From Strigops habroptila (taxonomy: Eukaryota > Chordata > Aves > Psittaciformes > Psittacidae), in NCBI RefSeq assembly GCF_004027225.2, contig NC_044298.2, forward strand, positions 1,179,922 to 1,243,921: a DNA stretch of 64,000 bases, given 5' to 3'. The notes below the pieces were generated by a model. The model worked only from the letters and a program-made list of their open reading frames with translations, was not told the DNA's origin and did no database searches. Positions 34,002-44,795 of the stretch are shown here, one piece after another. Numbering within the stretch: position 1 is the first letter of the stretch; every line of letters begins with the position of its first letter. The position numbers and the translations under genes are program-made.

Positions 34002-34564
34002 CTTTGATCAGGGACCCTGAAAAAAACAGTTGTCAGAAAGGAGCACCTTGTAAATGCTGCTGAACCTTCATAGCAAACCAGAGATCGAGCAGTACCCAGG
34101 AAATACCCCATCTGCCCCTTCTTCTGCAGTCTATGAGACTAGCAGCTTTATAAACTCCCTCACCCTTATTAGACAGTAGGGAAAACCTCAAATGAAAAGC
34201 ACCCAGGGGCTGGTCTGCATATCACAACTGTTATGGAAAAACTCTGCATGCAGGAAGATTGAGAGTCCTTCTAGAGATCTGCACATGTGCTCTGGCATGT
34301 TGAGAGCCAGCAGTCCCACTGTAGATCCTTCCAGATGTATAGACTGCTAAAACTCACAGCAGCTGAAAATTCAACCCTTAGAATGTTAGCTACAACTCCC
34401 TTTTTTTAGGGAGGGCAGTCCAATTGGCACACCACATTGGTCTTCCATGAACCCCATCCAATGTTGAGCTGGATGGTTCCCTCATTCAAAGCATGCTAGA
34501 AGACCAACTGGTGGAGCAACCTCTCTGCATAGGGATCAAAAGGTTTCCACATCAGTGGGCTTAC

Positions 34565-34703
34565 CTTGAGTGTGACTGGAAATGTGTGCAAGGCTCTGTG
34601 GCAGGTGAATGAAGAGCCTTGGGATAGGTGAGCTTTTATATTGATGTATTATGCTCTTAAGGGAAGTGAGACACCCTATGGAATGATGATAGATTTATTT
34701 ACT
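34565..34703 (-). promoter_or_regulatory. Promoter and exon 1 of loricrin (32.8 kb)
   Basis: TATAAAA at 34634-34640 on the minus strand. TTCATTCA lies at about 34606-34613, and exon 1 ends at 34565 with donor AAG|GTAAGC. Upstream are the shared block ggaagtgagacac (34662-34674) and AGTAAATAAA (34694-34703). Confidence 0.77.
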
Positions 34704-37142
34704 GAGCCTGGCTTTAGATACCTCCTTCTTTGACTCACTTGCAATGTATAGGTGCTATGAAGGAGATTTATCAATCACGTTCTTCATCGCTGTTGATAGT
34801 TCTACTCAATGATTCATTTGCAGGAGCCTTGCTCTGAAACGTTAGGGTCAAATGGCTTCTGCAGGTCCACCTTGGGAGCTCCCCAATGCATTGTTGCTAG
34901 GCTGTAGCTTTTTGGGTACTCAGTAGAGAGTGGAGACAAAGCAGATGCTGGGAGGTGGAGGGTGGAGTGAGTTAGGGCCAGAGTGTGATGGAAGGACAAG
35001 GGTAAAGGATGTGCCAGAGTTGAGTCCCAGGGAATTCTGGGGGAAAGAGGGTTTCTTCAAGGACTGGGAAGATGAGAAGGTGGATGGGAAGCAGGTCTAT
35101 GTCCAGCCCACTGGGAAAGGCAACTATGTGGTCAACAGGCCAGAGCTATAACCTCTAATGGGCAGTGCACTGCTTTAGAGCACCTCAGCCCAAATCCATT
35201 TCAGAGGACCCATTTTGTGAGGGTTTGTAGAGATGTGGTGGCCATTTCCTCTCACCCTTTTGGGTCCCCAAGGTGAATACTGGTGTTGGATTGAGCAGAG
35301 AGGTCTGTGCTCAGCTCCAGCTTCCCAGGGGTCCTGATCACCCCTTTCTTTGTGCACATGCATTTGAAGGCCGTCAAGACCCTACCCTTGAACTCTAGAA
35401 CATTCAACATCTTCTCTATCCCAGCAAGACCTATTTTCTGAGGGTCCTGCTTAATGCCTGGGGCTGGGGAGGTATCTGGGTCTTTTGCTTGCTGGAGAAT
35501 GACAGTTTGTGATAAGTTATTGCAGTGCTGGCTACTGCGTTTGCAGCAGCTTCACCCTGTCACTGTGTCATGCGTGCTTAAAGGTTGACAACAGCATCCA
35601 CCCTCAATGGAGTCTGAGTAGAGGAAAGAATAATTGGGGGGTTTTAGTCAAGAGGATGCATGACAGCAGCAGCAGGCAGCCCAGCCCCGTCACGATGGAA
35701 ATGATGGTGAGCATGAACGCAACTCCATCGGTATGGGGACAGGAGCATCAGCACTAGGGATGTGGGTTCAAGGGGCTTCCTTCATTTTGCTTTGGACTCC
35801 CTCCAGTGGACTCAGCTCCGCTCTCATCTCCAAGGGGAAATGTAAGGTCTCAGTGCAATTCTGGCTCTACCTGTGAAATCTGGGCGTTGTGCTACAGCAC
35901 CACAACACCTTGATCCCTTCTGTGACTTCGACCTGTAGGGACTTGCACAAAGGGGCACCGAAGATTTACAGCTCATCAGGATCCAGGGTGTGAGAGGAGG
36001 TTGTGGAAGCTTTTGGTAAGGGTGGTAAGAGGTGCTCCTGCAAATGCTGGTGTGTGGAGACCCCAGGGCTGGACCCTGCAGGGACTGGAAACCTGGGACC
36101 TCGAGGGGACACGTGTAGCACTTGCTACAGATGGAGGAAGAGCGTGGCTGGAACCACAGCTGTTGGAAAGATTGACCTTGCCATCACTTCCCCTAGGATA
36201 AAGAGCAAGAGTGTTGGGTAAAGTCAAGGATGAATACAAAAGGCTTCGTGGTGGAGGCTGCCCCAAATCTGGGCCACCTGCCTGTTTTTTAGTGCTCTGT
36301 CTGGGCCCTTTTCAGCCCTACAGACCAGTCACCCTCTGGGTGGGCTGGCAGGTCACGTTGTCTTTCAGTCTCACCATTGCAACCACCACAATGGATGGTG
36401 TCTTGGTGGGCATTGTTATGAGAGAGAAAAACCTTGCACAGGTCCTACAGCTTCTCACCAGCTTCCTTCATGCAGAACAATGCTAACACTGCAAGCATGG
36501 GACATGGTGAATATCCTGCTGGTGTAAGAAGAACTCTCCATTTCCAAAAGGCAGAAGGTGGTCAGTCATGATCCCTCAAGTGTTTGGATCCCTTTAGTTC
36601 GTTTTCTGCCTACCAGTTGTATGTGTAAGATGGACAAAAACATCCACTTAGCTTAAAATGTACTGAATGCAAGACTGTCATCACACCTATCCTGAAGAGA
36701 AACTCCTGCTGACCTCAGCACAAATGCTACTGAATGTTGCTTACCATAATTAGTGGTTGTCTTGTAATAAATCTAGAGCAATGAGGCCCATGAAAACCCA
36801 ACTGTGTTTCTAAAGGGTTCTGTTGTCTACACTGGCAACTCCTGCAGTGAAACCAAGAGCTTGTTGTTTGCTTCCTTCTCTGGGCTGGGGAACTGAGGTT
36901 GGAGGCATTTCCCAGCTTAAAGTTGGAGCCTTTATTTGCCAGAGGGACAACAGTCATCTGCTTAAGAAACAGGGTTTCTCCCAAGCAAGACCTGTACATG
37001 ACCCTCTGCTTCAGCACTGAGGCTGAAGAACTCTTCACAGAGGAAAGTATTTGATGTGTTATTCACTTTCTGAAAGTAAACATGGGACTGACAAAGGATG
37101 AAAGCAATCGTGAAAAACCAGTTCTCTTGGTATGCAGTAACC
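34704..37142. other. Intergenic between the two long loricrins
   Basis: About 2.4 kb. No CR1 piece, no EDC-like frame and no promoter with a matching donor is recognised. Confidence 0.5.
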
Positions 37143-37148
37143 TTTATT
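37143..37148 (-). terminator. Poly(A) signal of loricrin (37.3 kb)
   Basis: AATAAA on the minus strand about 160 bases past the stop. Confidence 0.65.
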
Positions 37149-37308
37149 TGCCTTCATATGGATGGGACAGAAAAGCCACATGGGAGGTCACAGCACAGAG
37201 GTGTAGCAGCAGGGAGGACAAGAGGAGAGGACATGCAGGGAGGAAACAGGCAGATATTGAAGACAAAGGCAGGGATGTTCTTGATGACAACAGGGGCTTC
37301 CATGACTG

Positions 37309-38847
37309 TTACTTCTGCTGGCTGGGGGGCCAGTAGCAGGATTGCTTGGTTTGGTGGGACTCGATGTGGGGGATGACAATAGGACATTTCTGCTGCGAGG
37401 ACTGGTAGGACCCTCCGCTGCCCCCTCCAGAGCTGATGATGATTGGCTGGCCCGAGGAACTGCCACTGCCACCACTGGATCCTCCACTGCAGCATCCAGA
37501 GGAACCGCCACCACTTCCACCTCCAATGATGATCTTGCCTCCTGAAGACCCACCACTGGATCCCCCACTGCAGCAGCCTCCAGATGATCCTCCTCCTCCC
37601 CCACCTGAGCTGATAATGATCTTCTGGCCAGATCCCCCACTAGATCCACCACTGTAGCCTCCTCCCATGCCGTAGCTTGAGGAGCCTCCACTGCAACATC
37701 CAGAGGAACCCCCACTGCTTCCACCTCCAATGATGCTCTTTGATCCTGAAGACCCACCACTGGATCCTCCTCCCATGCCATAGCTGGATCCTCCACTGCA
37801 GCATCCAGAGGAACCCCCACTACCTCCTCCACCACCAATGATGCTCTTTGATCCTGAAGACCCACCACTGGATCCTCCACTATAGCCTCCAGAAGATCCC
37901 CCACTACCCCCACCTACAATGATGATCTTGCCCCCTGAAGACCCACCACTGGATCCCCCACTGCAATATCCAGAGGAATCTCCACTGCTTCCACCTCCAA
38001 TGATGCTCTTTGATCCTGAAGATCCACCACTAGATCCTCCTCCCATGCCATAGCTGGATCCTCCACTGCAGCATCCACATGATCCCCCATTACCTCCTCC
38101 ACCTCCAATGGTGCTCTTTGACCCTGAAGACCCACCACTGGATCCTCCACTATAGCCTCCAGAAGATCCCCCACTACCCCCACCTACAATGATGATCTTG
38201 CCCCCTGAAGACCCACCACTGGATCCCCCACTGCAACATCCAGAGGAACCTCCACTACCTCCCCCTCCGATGATGCTCTTTGACCCTGAAGACCCACCAC
38301 TGGATCCTCCACTATAGCCTCCAGAAGATCCCCCACTACCCCCACCTACAATGATGATCTTGCCCCCTGAAGACCCACCACTGGATCCCCCACTGCAACA
38401 TCCAGAGGAACCTCCACTACCTCCCCCTCCAATGATGCTCTTTGATCCTGAAGACCCACCACTGGATCCTCCTCCCATGCTGGATCCTCCACTGCAACAT
38501 CCAGCGGAACCCCCACCACCTCCACCTCCAATGATGATCTTGCCCCCTGAAGATCCACCACTGGATCCCCCACTGCAGCCTCCTCCTCCCCCACCTGAGC
38601 TAACAATAATCTTCTGGCCAGATCCTCCACTGGATCCACCACTGTAGCCTCCTCCCATGCTGTAGCCTGAGGAGCCCCCACTGCAGCAGGATCCACCTCC
38701 TCCACCTCCAGAGCTGACAATGATCTTGCCAGAGCCCCCGCTGCTGCCTGAGCTGGAGCCCCCACAGCAGGAGGAGCCACCGCTGTGACACCCACTGGAC
38801 TGGGAGGACATTCCATGGCAGCCTCCGGAGCTCTGTCTGGAGCACAT
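37309..38847 (-). CDS. LOR: Loricrin (512 residues)
   Basis: The longer of the two close loricrins. The front MCSRQSSGGCHG is the same as its neighbour at 32.8 kb. The body alternates SKSIIGGGG units with GKIIIVGGG units, so the dominant period is 54 residues (162 bases, twice 81), with SGCCSGG and SSYGMGGG steps between. The tail QQKCPIVIPHIESHQTKQ, then WPPSQQK, carries the Gln and Lys expected of a transglutaminase substrate. It acts as a glycine-loop filler of the cornified envelope. The acceptor (tttcttgcag) is at 38863-38864, the leader is the same as in the neighbour, and the intron is 38863-39257. Antisense frames rich in Pro (for example 38351-38647) are mirror images of the repeat, not genes. 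Confidence 0.93.
   Translation of the reverse strand: MCSRQSSGGCHGMSSQSSGCHSGGSSCCGGSSSGSSGGSGKIIVSSGGGGGGSCCSGGSSGYSMGGGYSGGSSGGSGQKIIVSSGGGGGGCSGGSSGGSSGGKIIIGGGGGGGSAGCCSGGSSMGGGSSGGSSGSKSIIGGGGSGGSSGCCSGGSSGGSSGGKIIIVGGGSGGSSGGYSGGSSGGSSGSKSIIGGGGSGGSSGCCSGGSSGGSSGGKIIIVGGGSGGSSGGYSGGSSGGSSGSKSTIGGGGGNGGSCGCCSGGSSYGMGGGSSGGSSGSKSIIGGGSSGDSSGYCSGGSSGGSSGGKIIIVGGGSGGSSGGYSGGSSGGSSGSKSIIGGGGGSGGSSGCCSGGSSYGMGGGSSGGSSGSKSIIGGGSSGGSSGCCSGGSSSYGMGGGYSGGSSGGSGQKIIISSGGGGGGSSGGCCSGGSSGGSSGGKIIIGGGSGGGSSGCCSGGSSGGSGSSSGQPIIISSGGGSGGSYQSSQQKCPIVIPHIESHQTKQSCYWPPSQQK
37700..38480 (-). repeat. 81/162-base coding repeat in the second loricrin
   Basis: Two unit types alternate. The gatgatcttgccccc word recurs 162 bases apart (38189 and 38351), as does the gatgctctttga word in this part, and both sit in the same 81-base register as the array in the neighbouring loricrin. 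Confidence 0.85.
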
Positions 38848-39257
38848 CTTTGATCAGGGACCCTGCAAGAAACAACGTGTTTTTACCCAAGAGCAGCCAT
38901 TGTCATCAGGACAATATTCCCCAGCCAGAAGGACCTGTTCACATCCCAACAACATCCTCCAGAACCAATGAACTTCCATTCTTCTAAGCAAGTGGTGCTC
39001 CATAGATTCCCATAGAGCATTTTGCTAACAGATTACCAGGTTGCTGAAGTTAATCAACCCATCATTCAGTCTGTTATCCCATGGCTATTCCATCTCCATT
39101 TTATACTAATAAAACACATCATTGAGTTGCATGGGATGATCCTGAACCTTCCTGTCCTTCAGGCCACCACCCATCAGATGCACTTTACTGAAGCATTTAT
39201 GTTTTGCAAGCATGAAAGTGAGAGAAGAATCATTCCCTTTGGCAGAAATGGACTTAC

Positions 39258-39396
39258 CCTTCTTGGTCTGGCAATGACTACACGGAGCAAAGCTGAGCGA
39301 ATGAAGCACTGGGAGATCCATCAACTTTTATACCCTTTCTAGTTTTCCCAAGCGGGAAGTGAGGTATGCAAAGGAATGGTGATAGCTTTATTTACC
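39258..39396 (-). promoter_or_regulatory. Promoter and exon 1 of loricrin (37.3 kb)
   Basis: TATAAAA at 39326-39332 on the minus strand. TTCATTCG lies near 39297-39304, and exon 1 ends at 39258 with donor GGTAAGT. Upstream are the shared block ggaagtgaggtatgc...ggaatgg (39355-39379) and GGTAAATAAA (39387-39396). Confidence 0.77.
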
Positions 39397-41507
39397 AAAC
39401 AAAGTGTCCTCCTTCATCCCACTTGTCCTGACTCATAGAATCAGATCAATGCTTCTCTAGTGCATCACTTCCTAGGCTACCTGCAGTTTTGCTGTGGCTA
39501 TCATGTGAGCTCTGCTCCCGTGGTTGATGTTGATGGTAGGATAGTGGGACTCCAGCTAGGAGATGATGCTGGGGTAGTGATGGACAGCAGAAGGGGCTGT
39601 GGAGACTTGTAGTTATTGTGTGTACAGACTATGGAGGTGCAACGGAGAAGGCGGCACTGGGTAGGAGTGCTAATGCTGGGGCAGCAAAAGAATCTCACAT
39701 GCCTGGACTTCCCCATTATACCTGTGAAGTGTTGACCATGAGTTTTGTTTGAGTGCACCACTATGGACAATACAGAGGTCAAGCAGGCTTTATAGTGCCT
39801 CTGGGACCTGGGGTGATGCCTGTTATAGAAAGGAGTTGAAATGCTGCAGGTAGAGGGTAAAGATCCAGTGTTCACCCTCTATATCAGTATCTTGATGAAT
39901 ATTAACCGAAAGATGATTTCATCCCAGTTTGGGAGATGGCTGTGGTGTTTCTGAAGAAGCAATAAGATCTGAGGATGCTCTGTGCTCCTGCTGTCACCCT
40001 GAGAGCCTCTGAAACTTGACTAATGTCTTTATTGGTCCAGCTCTGAGTGCAGGGATGTTCAACAGCAATGCTCCCGCCTCCTTGAAGTGGGACCCCAAGC
40101 TTTCCGTTAGCACTGTGCAGGCAATGGTGTTGTTTGTACAGTTGCCAGTCACTGGTATTTTAGCACCCTAAGACTTTCCATAAGAAAATCCCAGGAATTC
40201 AGCTGTTCCAGTGGCAGCACCGGCTGAAGGAGCTCGTCTGGATGTGTTTTGAGAACACCTGCATCCCTGGGCTACCCAAGGGTAAGAGGACAGAGGGTAA
40301 AGGGACATAAAAATGTGAAGCTCTTTCACTTGCTATAGGTGTGGGTCATTTCTGTTTCTTCTGGGACACTTCCAGGCATCTGTCATCTGCCTCTCAGAGA
40401 ACAGTTCAGGCAGAGAAGGTTTATTTTCCTTTCCCTGCTAATTGCCAGAATATACCACATCAAAGAAATAACTTCCCATAGGGTAACACCCTCTGAAGAC
40501 TCATACCTGGAGCTGTGTTTTATTCCTGTGGGAATGAGGACATCCCTAGTTACTCCAGGCTTAGCATCTCAGCCTTTGGAAGGGGCTTTCTGAAGTCTTG
40601 TCCCTGCTGCTGGCTCAACTAGGGGTTCAGAGCTGGAATACGGGTTGGGGAGACCCCTCATTTCTCCTCCACAGGTACTTTGAGCAGCTGTGAGGACCAA
40701 GAGCTCCTGCACCATGCACGTGCAAGGGCTTCAGCTTTGCACATGTAATAGTACCTTGTAATCCTTTGTACTGGATTTTTTGCATCTTTTCTCTCCTAAC
40801 CCATTTAAAACTTCTTTGGCATCACATGATGAGAACCCCCTTGGAGCAGTGTGTGCAGTTCTGGTATCCTCAACATAAGAAGGACATGGAGCTGTCGGAG
40901 CAAGTCCAGAGGAGGCCATGAGAATGATCAGAGGCTGGAGCACTTCCCATACAAAGACAGGCTGAGAACATTGGGGCTGTTCAGCCTGGAGAAGAGAAGC
41001 TGCGTGGAGACCTCAGAGCAGCTTCCAGTGTCTGAAGGGGGCTACAAGGGTGCTGGGGAGGGATCTTCATCAGAGGCTGGAGCAATAGGACAAGAGGTGG
41101 TGGGTTTTAACTGAAACAGGGGAGATTGAGGTTAGAGATAAGAAAGAAGTTTTTCCCTGTGAGGGTGGTGGGGAACTGGCACAGGTTGCCCAGAGAAGTG
41201 GTAAATGCTCCATCCCTGGCAGTGTTCAAGGCCAGTTTGGACAGGGGTTTGGGTGACATGGTTTAGTGTGAGGCATCCCTGCCCATGGCAGGGGGTTGGA
41301 CCTTAAGGTCCTTTCCAACCCAAACCATTCTATGATGCTATGGTTCTATGACATTTTGATAAGGTAGAGAGATTGCAATGTTTAACTTCGTGGTACCTTA
41401 TCTGATGGGCACAAGTCAGGATTGTGAATAGCAACAAACATTAAAGGATGACCTAAGAATATTTAGTAAATCCAGGTGAGTTTTCAATGCACTTTTGCTC
41501 TGGAGCT
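39397..41507. other. Intergenic between loricrin and the Gly-His gene
   Basis: Contains a long plus-strand CR1 (40835-41351). The frame at 39501-39875 (minus) has no EDC features. No gene is called. Confidence 0.5.
40835..41351 (+). repeat. CR1 LINE fragment, about 515 bases
   Basis: From gcagtgtgtgcagttctggt through the cataagaaggacatgga and gtgttcaaggcca blocks to ctatgatgctatgg. It is close to the 19.9 kb copy along its length. Confidence 0.92.
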
Positions 41508-41554
41508 TTATTACAACAGCATCAGCTCAGAATAAAACCATAATAATGGCAATA

Positions 41555-41601
41555 ATGAAAGTATAAAGTATCCAACCACTGAAAGTATCCAACCACTCAG
41601 A
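41555..41601. repeat. Short tandem duplication in the 3' flank of the Gly-His gene
   Basis: The word agtatccaaccactgaa / agtatccaaccactcag occurs twice in a row with a period of about 17 bases, between the two candidate poly(A) signals. Confidence 0.7.
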
Positions 41602-41627
41602 CACTGAAGCTCTCTAGAACTGCAAGT

Positions 41628-41633
41628 TTTATT
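41628..41633 (-). terminator. Poly(A) signal of the Gly-His loricrin-like gene
   Basis: AATAAA on the minus strand about 235 bases past the stop. A second AATAAA lies at 41508-41513. Confidence 0.6.
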
Positions 41634-41865
41634 GTTTTGTGTAAGCACGAGAAGATTGAGGCAGAGAACAGACATCTGAAACCACCCTAATTGGAAATTA
41701 CTGATACATGACACCAAAGGGTCTGGTCAGATGGAAGCTGAACAGGAAGACCCCAAGGAAGAGGAGAAAGGAATAATGCAAATCTTCATTAATTTAATAA
41801 AGAAAGAAATGTGAGGCATGTTTGTATCTTGGGCTTTCTGGATCCAAGAGTCCCTTCTGCAGACA

Positions 41866-43473
41866 CTACTTGTGTTTAGTCTGTGGTGGCCAGGAGATTG
41901 GCTGGGTCTGCTGTTGGATGGACAGACCTCCAGAACTGGATGAACCACCTCCACTGCCACCTCCTCCTGAGCTACCTCCCCCAATGATGCAGATGGATCC
42001 TTGACCCTGGTGGCCTGAACCACCACCTCCTCCTCCGATGCTGCCACCTCCAATGCATATTGGGCCTTGGCCCTGGTGGCTGGAACCACCTCCTCCTCCA
42101 CCTCCACCAATGCAGATGGGACCCTGACTTTGGTGGCCTGAACTACCACCACTTCCTCCTATGCTGCCACCTCCAATGCAGATGGGTCCTTGGCTTTGAT
42201 GACCTGAACCACCACCTCCTCCTCCACCACCTCCAATGCAGATGGGACCCTGACTTTGGTGGCCTGAACTACCACCACCTCCTCCTCCTCCTATACTGCC
42301 ACCTCCAATGCAGATGGGTCCTTGGCTTTGATGACCTGAACCACCACCTCCTCCTCCACCACCTCCAATGCAGATGGGGCCTTGGCTCTGGTGGCTGGAA
42401 CCGCCTCCGCCACCACCACCACCTCCACCAATGCAGATGGGGCCCTGATGGCTGGAACCACCACCTCCTCCTCCACTACCTCCGCCAATGATGCAGATGG
42501 GACCTTGGCCCTGATGGCCAGAACCGCCTCCTCCACCACCACCACCACTGCTTCCTCCACCAATACAGATGGGGCCTTGGCTTTGATGACCTGAACCACC
42601 ACCACCACCACCACCACCTGCACCACCTCCAATGCAGATGGGGCCTTGGCTTTGATAACCTGAACCACCACCTCCTCCTCCACCACCTCCAATGCAGATG
42701 GGGCCTTGGTTCTGGTGGCTGGAACCGCCTCCTCCACCACTACCTCCTCCAATGATGCAGATGGGACCTTGGCCCTGATGGCCAGAGCCACCTCCTCCAC
42801 CACCACTGCTTCCTCCACCAATACAGATGGGGCCTTGAATCTGATGACCTGAACCACCACCTCCACCACCACCACCTCCACCAATGCAGATGGGGCCTTG
42901 GCTTTGTTGGCTGGAACCACCTCCACCACCACCACTGCTTCCTCCACCAATACAGATGGGGCCTTGGCTTTGATGACCTGAACCACCACCTCCTCCTCCT
43001 CCTCCCCCTCCTATGCTGCCACCTCCAGTGCAGATGGGCACTTGACTCTGGTGGCTGGAACCACCTCCTCCTCCTCCTCCACCTCCACTAATACAGATGG
43101 GACCCTGACTCTGGTGGCCTGAACCACCACTGCCTCCACCACCACCACCTCCTCCTCCTCCTCCTCCAATAATGCAGATGGGTCCTTGTCCCTGGTGGCC
43201 TGAACCACCACCACCTCCTCCACCTCCACCGCCGCCACCAATGGATCCTTGGCTCTGGTGGCCTGAACCTCCTTCTCCTCCGAAGGGGGGCGATGATATG
43301 TGGGTCTGGTAAATAGCACCACCACCTCCACCGTAGCCACTGCTGCCTCCTCCTCCTCCATGGCAAGATGATCCTTGGCTCTGGTATCCTTGGGATCCTC
43401 CGCCACCACCGCCATGGCATCCACTAGACTCAGAGATCCCTTGTCCATCACCCTTTTGTTGATGGGAACCCAT
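41866..43473 (-). CDS. Glycine-histidine loricrin-like protein
   Basis: A 535-residue protein starting MGSHQQKGDGQG. The body is long glycine runs broken about 19 times by a step such as SGHQSQGPICIGG, so each unit offers one Cys, one or two Gln and one His. The tail SIQQQTQPISWPPQTKHK keeps the Gln/Lys and Trp-Pro-Pro of the loricrins. The frame can be read 38 codons further up, but that stretch contains the acceptor (tctcttggag at 43495), so the ATG at 43471-43473 is preferred. The intron is 43495-44673. It is loricrin-like in design but has lost MCSR and the KSII units. It is probably a cross-linked envelope protein. It may correspond to one of the reported avian loricrins or a lineage-specific relative; I cannot tell which. 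Confidence 0.88.
   Translation of the reverse strand: MGSHQQKGDGQGISESSGCHGGGGGGSQGYQSQGSSCHGGGGGSSGYGGGGGAIYQTHISSPPFGGEGGSGHQSQGSIGGGGGGGGGGGGSGHQGQGPICIIGGGGGGGGGGGGSGGSGHQSQGPICISGGGGGGGGGSSHQSQVPICTGGGSIGGGGGGGGGGSGHQSQGPICIGGGSSGGGGGGSSQQSQGPICIGGGGGGGGGGSGHQIQGPICIGGGSSGGGGGGSGHQGQGPICIIGGGSGGGGGSSHQNQGPICIGGGGGGGGGSGYQSQGPICIGGGAGGGGGGGGSGHQSQGPICIGGGSSGGGGGGGGSGHQGQGPICIIGGGSGGGGGGSSHQGPICIGGGGGGGGGGSSHQSQGPICIGGGGGGGGGSGHQSQGPICIGGGSIGGGGGGGSSGHQSQGPICIGGGGGGGGGSGHQSQGPICIGGGSIGGSGGSSGHQSQGPICIGGGGGGGGSSHQGQGPICIGGGSIGGGGGGSGHQGQGSICIIGGGSSGGGGSGGGSSSSGGLSIQQQTQPISWPPQTKHK
42000..43240 (-). repeat. Gly-rich coding repeat with GPICI steps
   Basis: About 19 imperfect units of varying length. 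The spacers are triplet runs (cca/cct/cac on the plus strand) coding glycine, which explains the length variation and suggests slippage. Confidence 0.85.
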
Positions 43474-44673
43474 TGTCACTGGTGTCTGGGAGTCCTCCAA
43501 GAGAAAGAAAAACCAGGGCTTAGCAAACCCAGAGAAAGGAAAGCTTGTATTACTGGGCCTCCCCATCCCCTCCCGATGACAGGCCAATATATGAAGATGA
43601 CTTCTGTTTCCTTTTTGCTTCCCACCCTTTGCTTCCGTATCCCTTCATCAGGTCTTCTACTGGACCTTCTCTATCCATATCTAAATGACCTTTTATTTCT
43701 AGAGCAGATGCAACCATAATCATTCCTTAGTAATTCCTTCTTGCAGCAAGTTGTGGCAATGCCACTGCAAGAGGTGCACAAGGCTGTGGTACACCAGAAT
43801 TACCCTTATCCAAATGTGGTTTGGGAAGTTTGAAAGGGCTAAAATGCTCATGGAATTAATATTCCACGCCATACAAGAAACAAAGAATGTGGCTCATCAT
43901 TTGCATAACAGTAACTTCATTGCACTTTGAAATTCTTCAATCTTGGTTTCAAAAGAGCACTTGGTTTCATTTCTTCTTAAAAATTAGAAGAGGAACATCC
44001 AGTGGAAAAGATATCATCAATGTAAACCCCAGAAGTAGCTGCAGAAAGCTGCAGAATGCTCTAGGTCACCACTTGCAAGGGCTTGCTGGGTGCCTGTACC
44101 CAAGGTTGAAACCTACAGGGATACTGTGAAGTTTGAGCACTTCTTTGGTGCTTAACCCCCACCACATCCTTGTTTGCTCTATCCAGTAGATCAGGTGTCC
44201 AAACATGCCAGAGGAGAAAACGGTTCCTTCAAGAATAAAGATGGTCAAAAGAGAGCCCATTCCAATTTAGATAAAAGGCTGGAAAATGAGGATAGGCTCC
44301 CATTTGGTATTTCAGCTCCTTTGTTTGCCACTCTTTGCTAAGCACTTGCAAAAATTCCTTTTCCTGAACTTTTTCTTGGGATTTATATTCCAAAAGTATT
44401 CAGGAGCTGCCTGTATACAGTGGTGCCATGTGGTGTTGGGCCCAGAGAAATAAAGGGGCTCCAAAGACCATGTTTTCTATGTCCCAGCATCTCCCTTTTC
44501 TATGTGATTAAATAATCCCACAGACTGAATCATTAGAAAAATAAAGACTGTAAATAAGGAGGAAGTTTTGGACCATGAGACCCCAAAGCCATATTTACTC
44601 CCACCTTTTCCAGGTTAGCATTCCAAGGCTAATCAGCCAAGATAGTTTTCATCAGCAGCATGAAATAACTTAC

Positions 44674-44795
44674 TGTGTCCCACGGCACGAACGGGTGGAA
44701 AGAAGTCAAATGGAGTGAGGAAACCTGGTGTGCAGGATCTTTTATATAGTATCTAGTCCTCCTCTTGGAAAGAAACAATGATTGATTTATTTACC
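44674..44795 (-). promoter_or_regulatory. Promoter and exon 1 of the Gly-His gene
   Basis: TATAAAA at 44740-44746 on the minus strand, exon 1 ending at 44674 with donor CA|GTAAGT. The upstream block is reduced (ggaaagaaacaatg, 44767-44780) and GGTAAATAAA (44786-44795) is kept, but sits closer to TATA than in the other loricrins. Confidence 0.72.

Noticed and set aside
42060-42491. Plus-strand frames with Leu/His/Cys repeats over the Gly-His gene
   Set aside because: Antisense of a triplet repeat.
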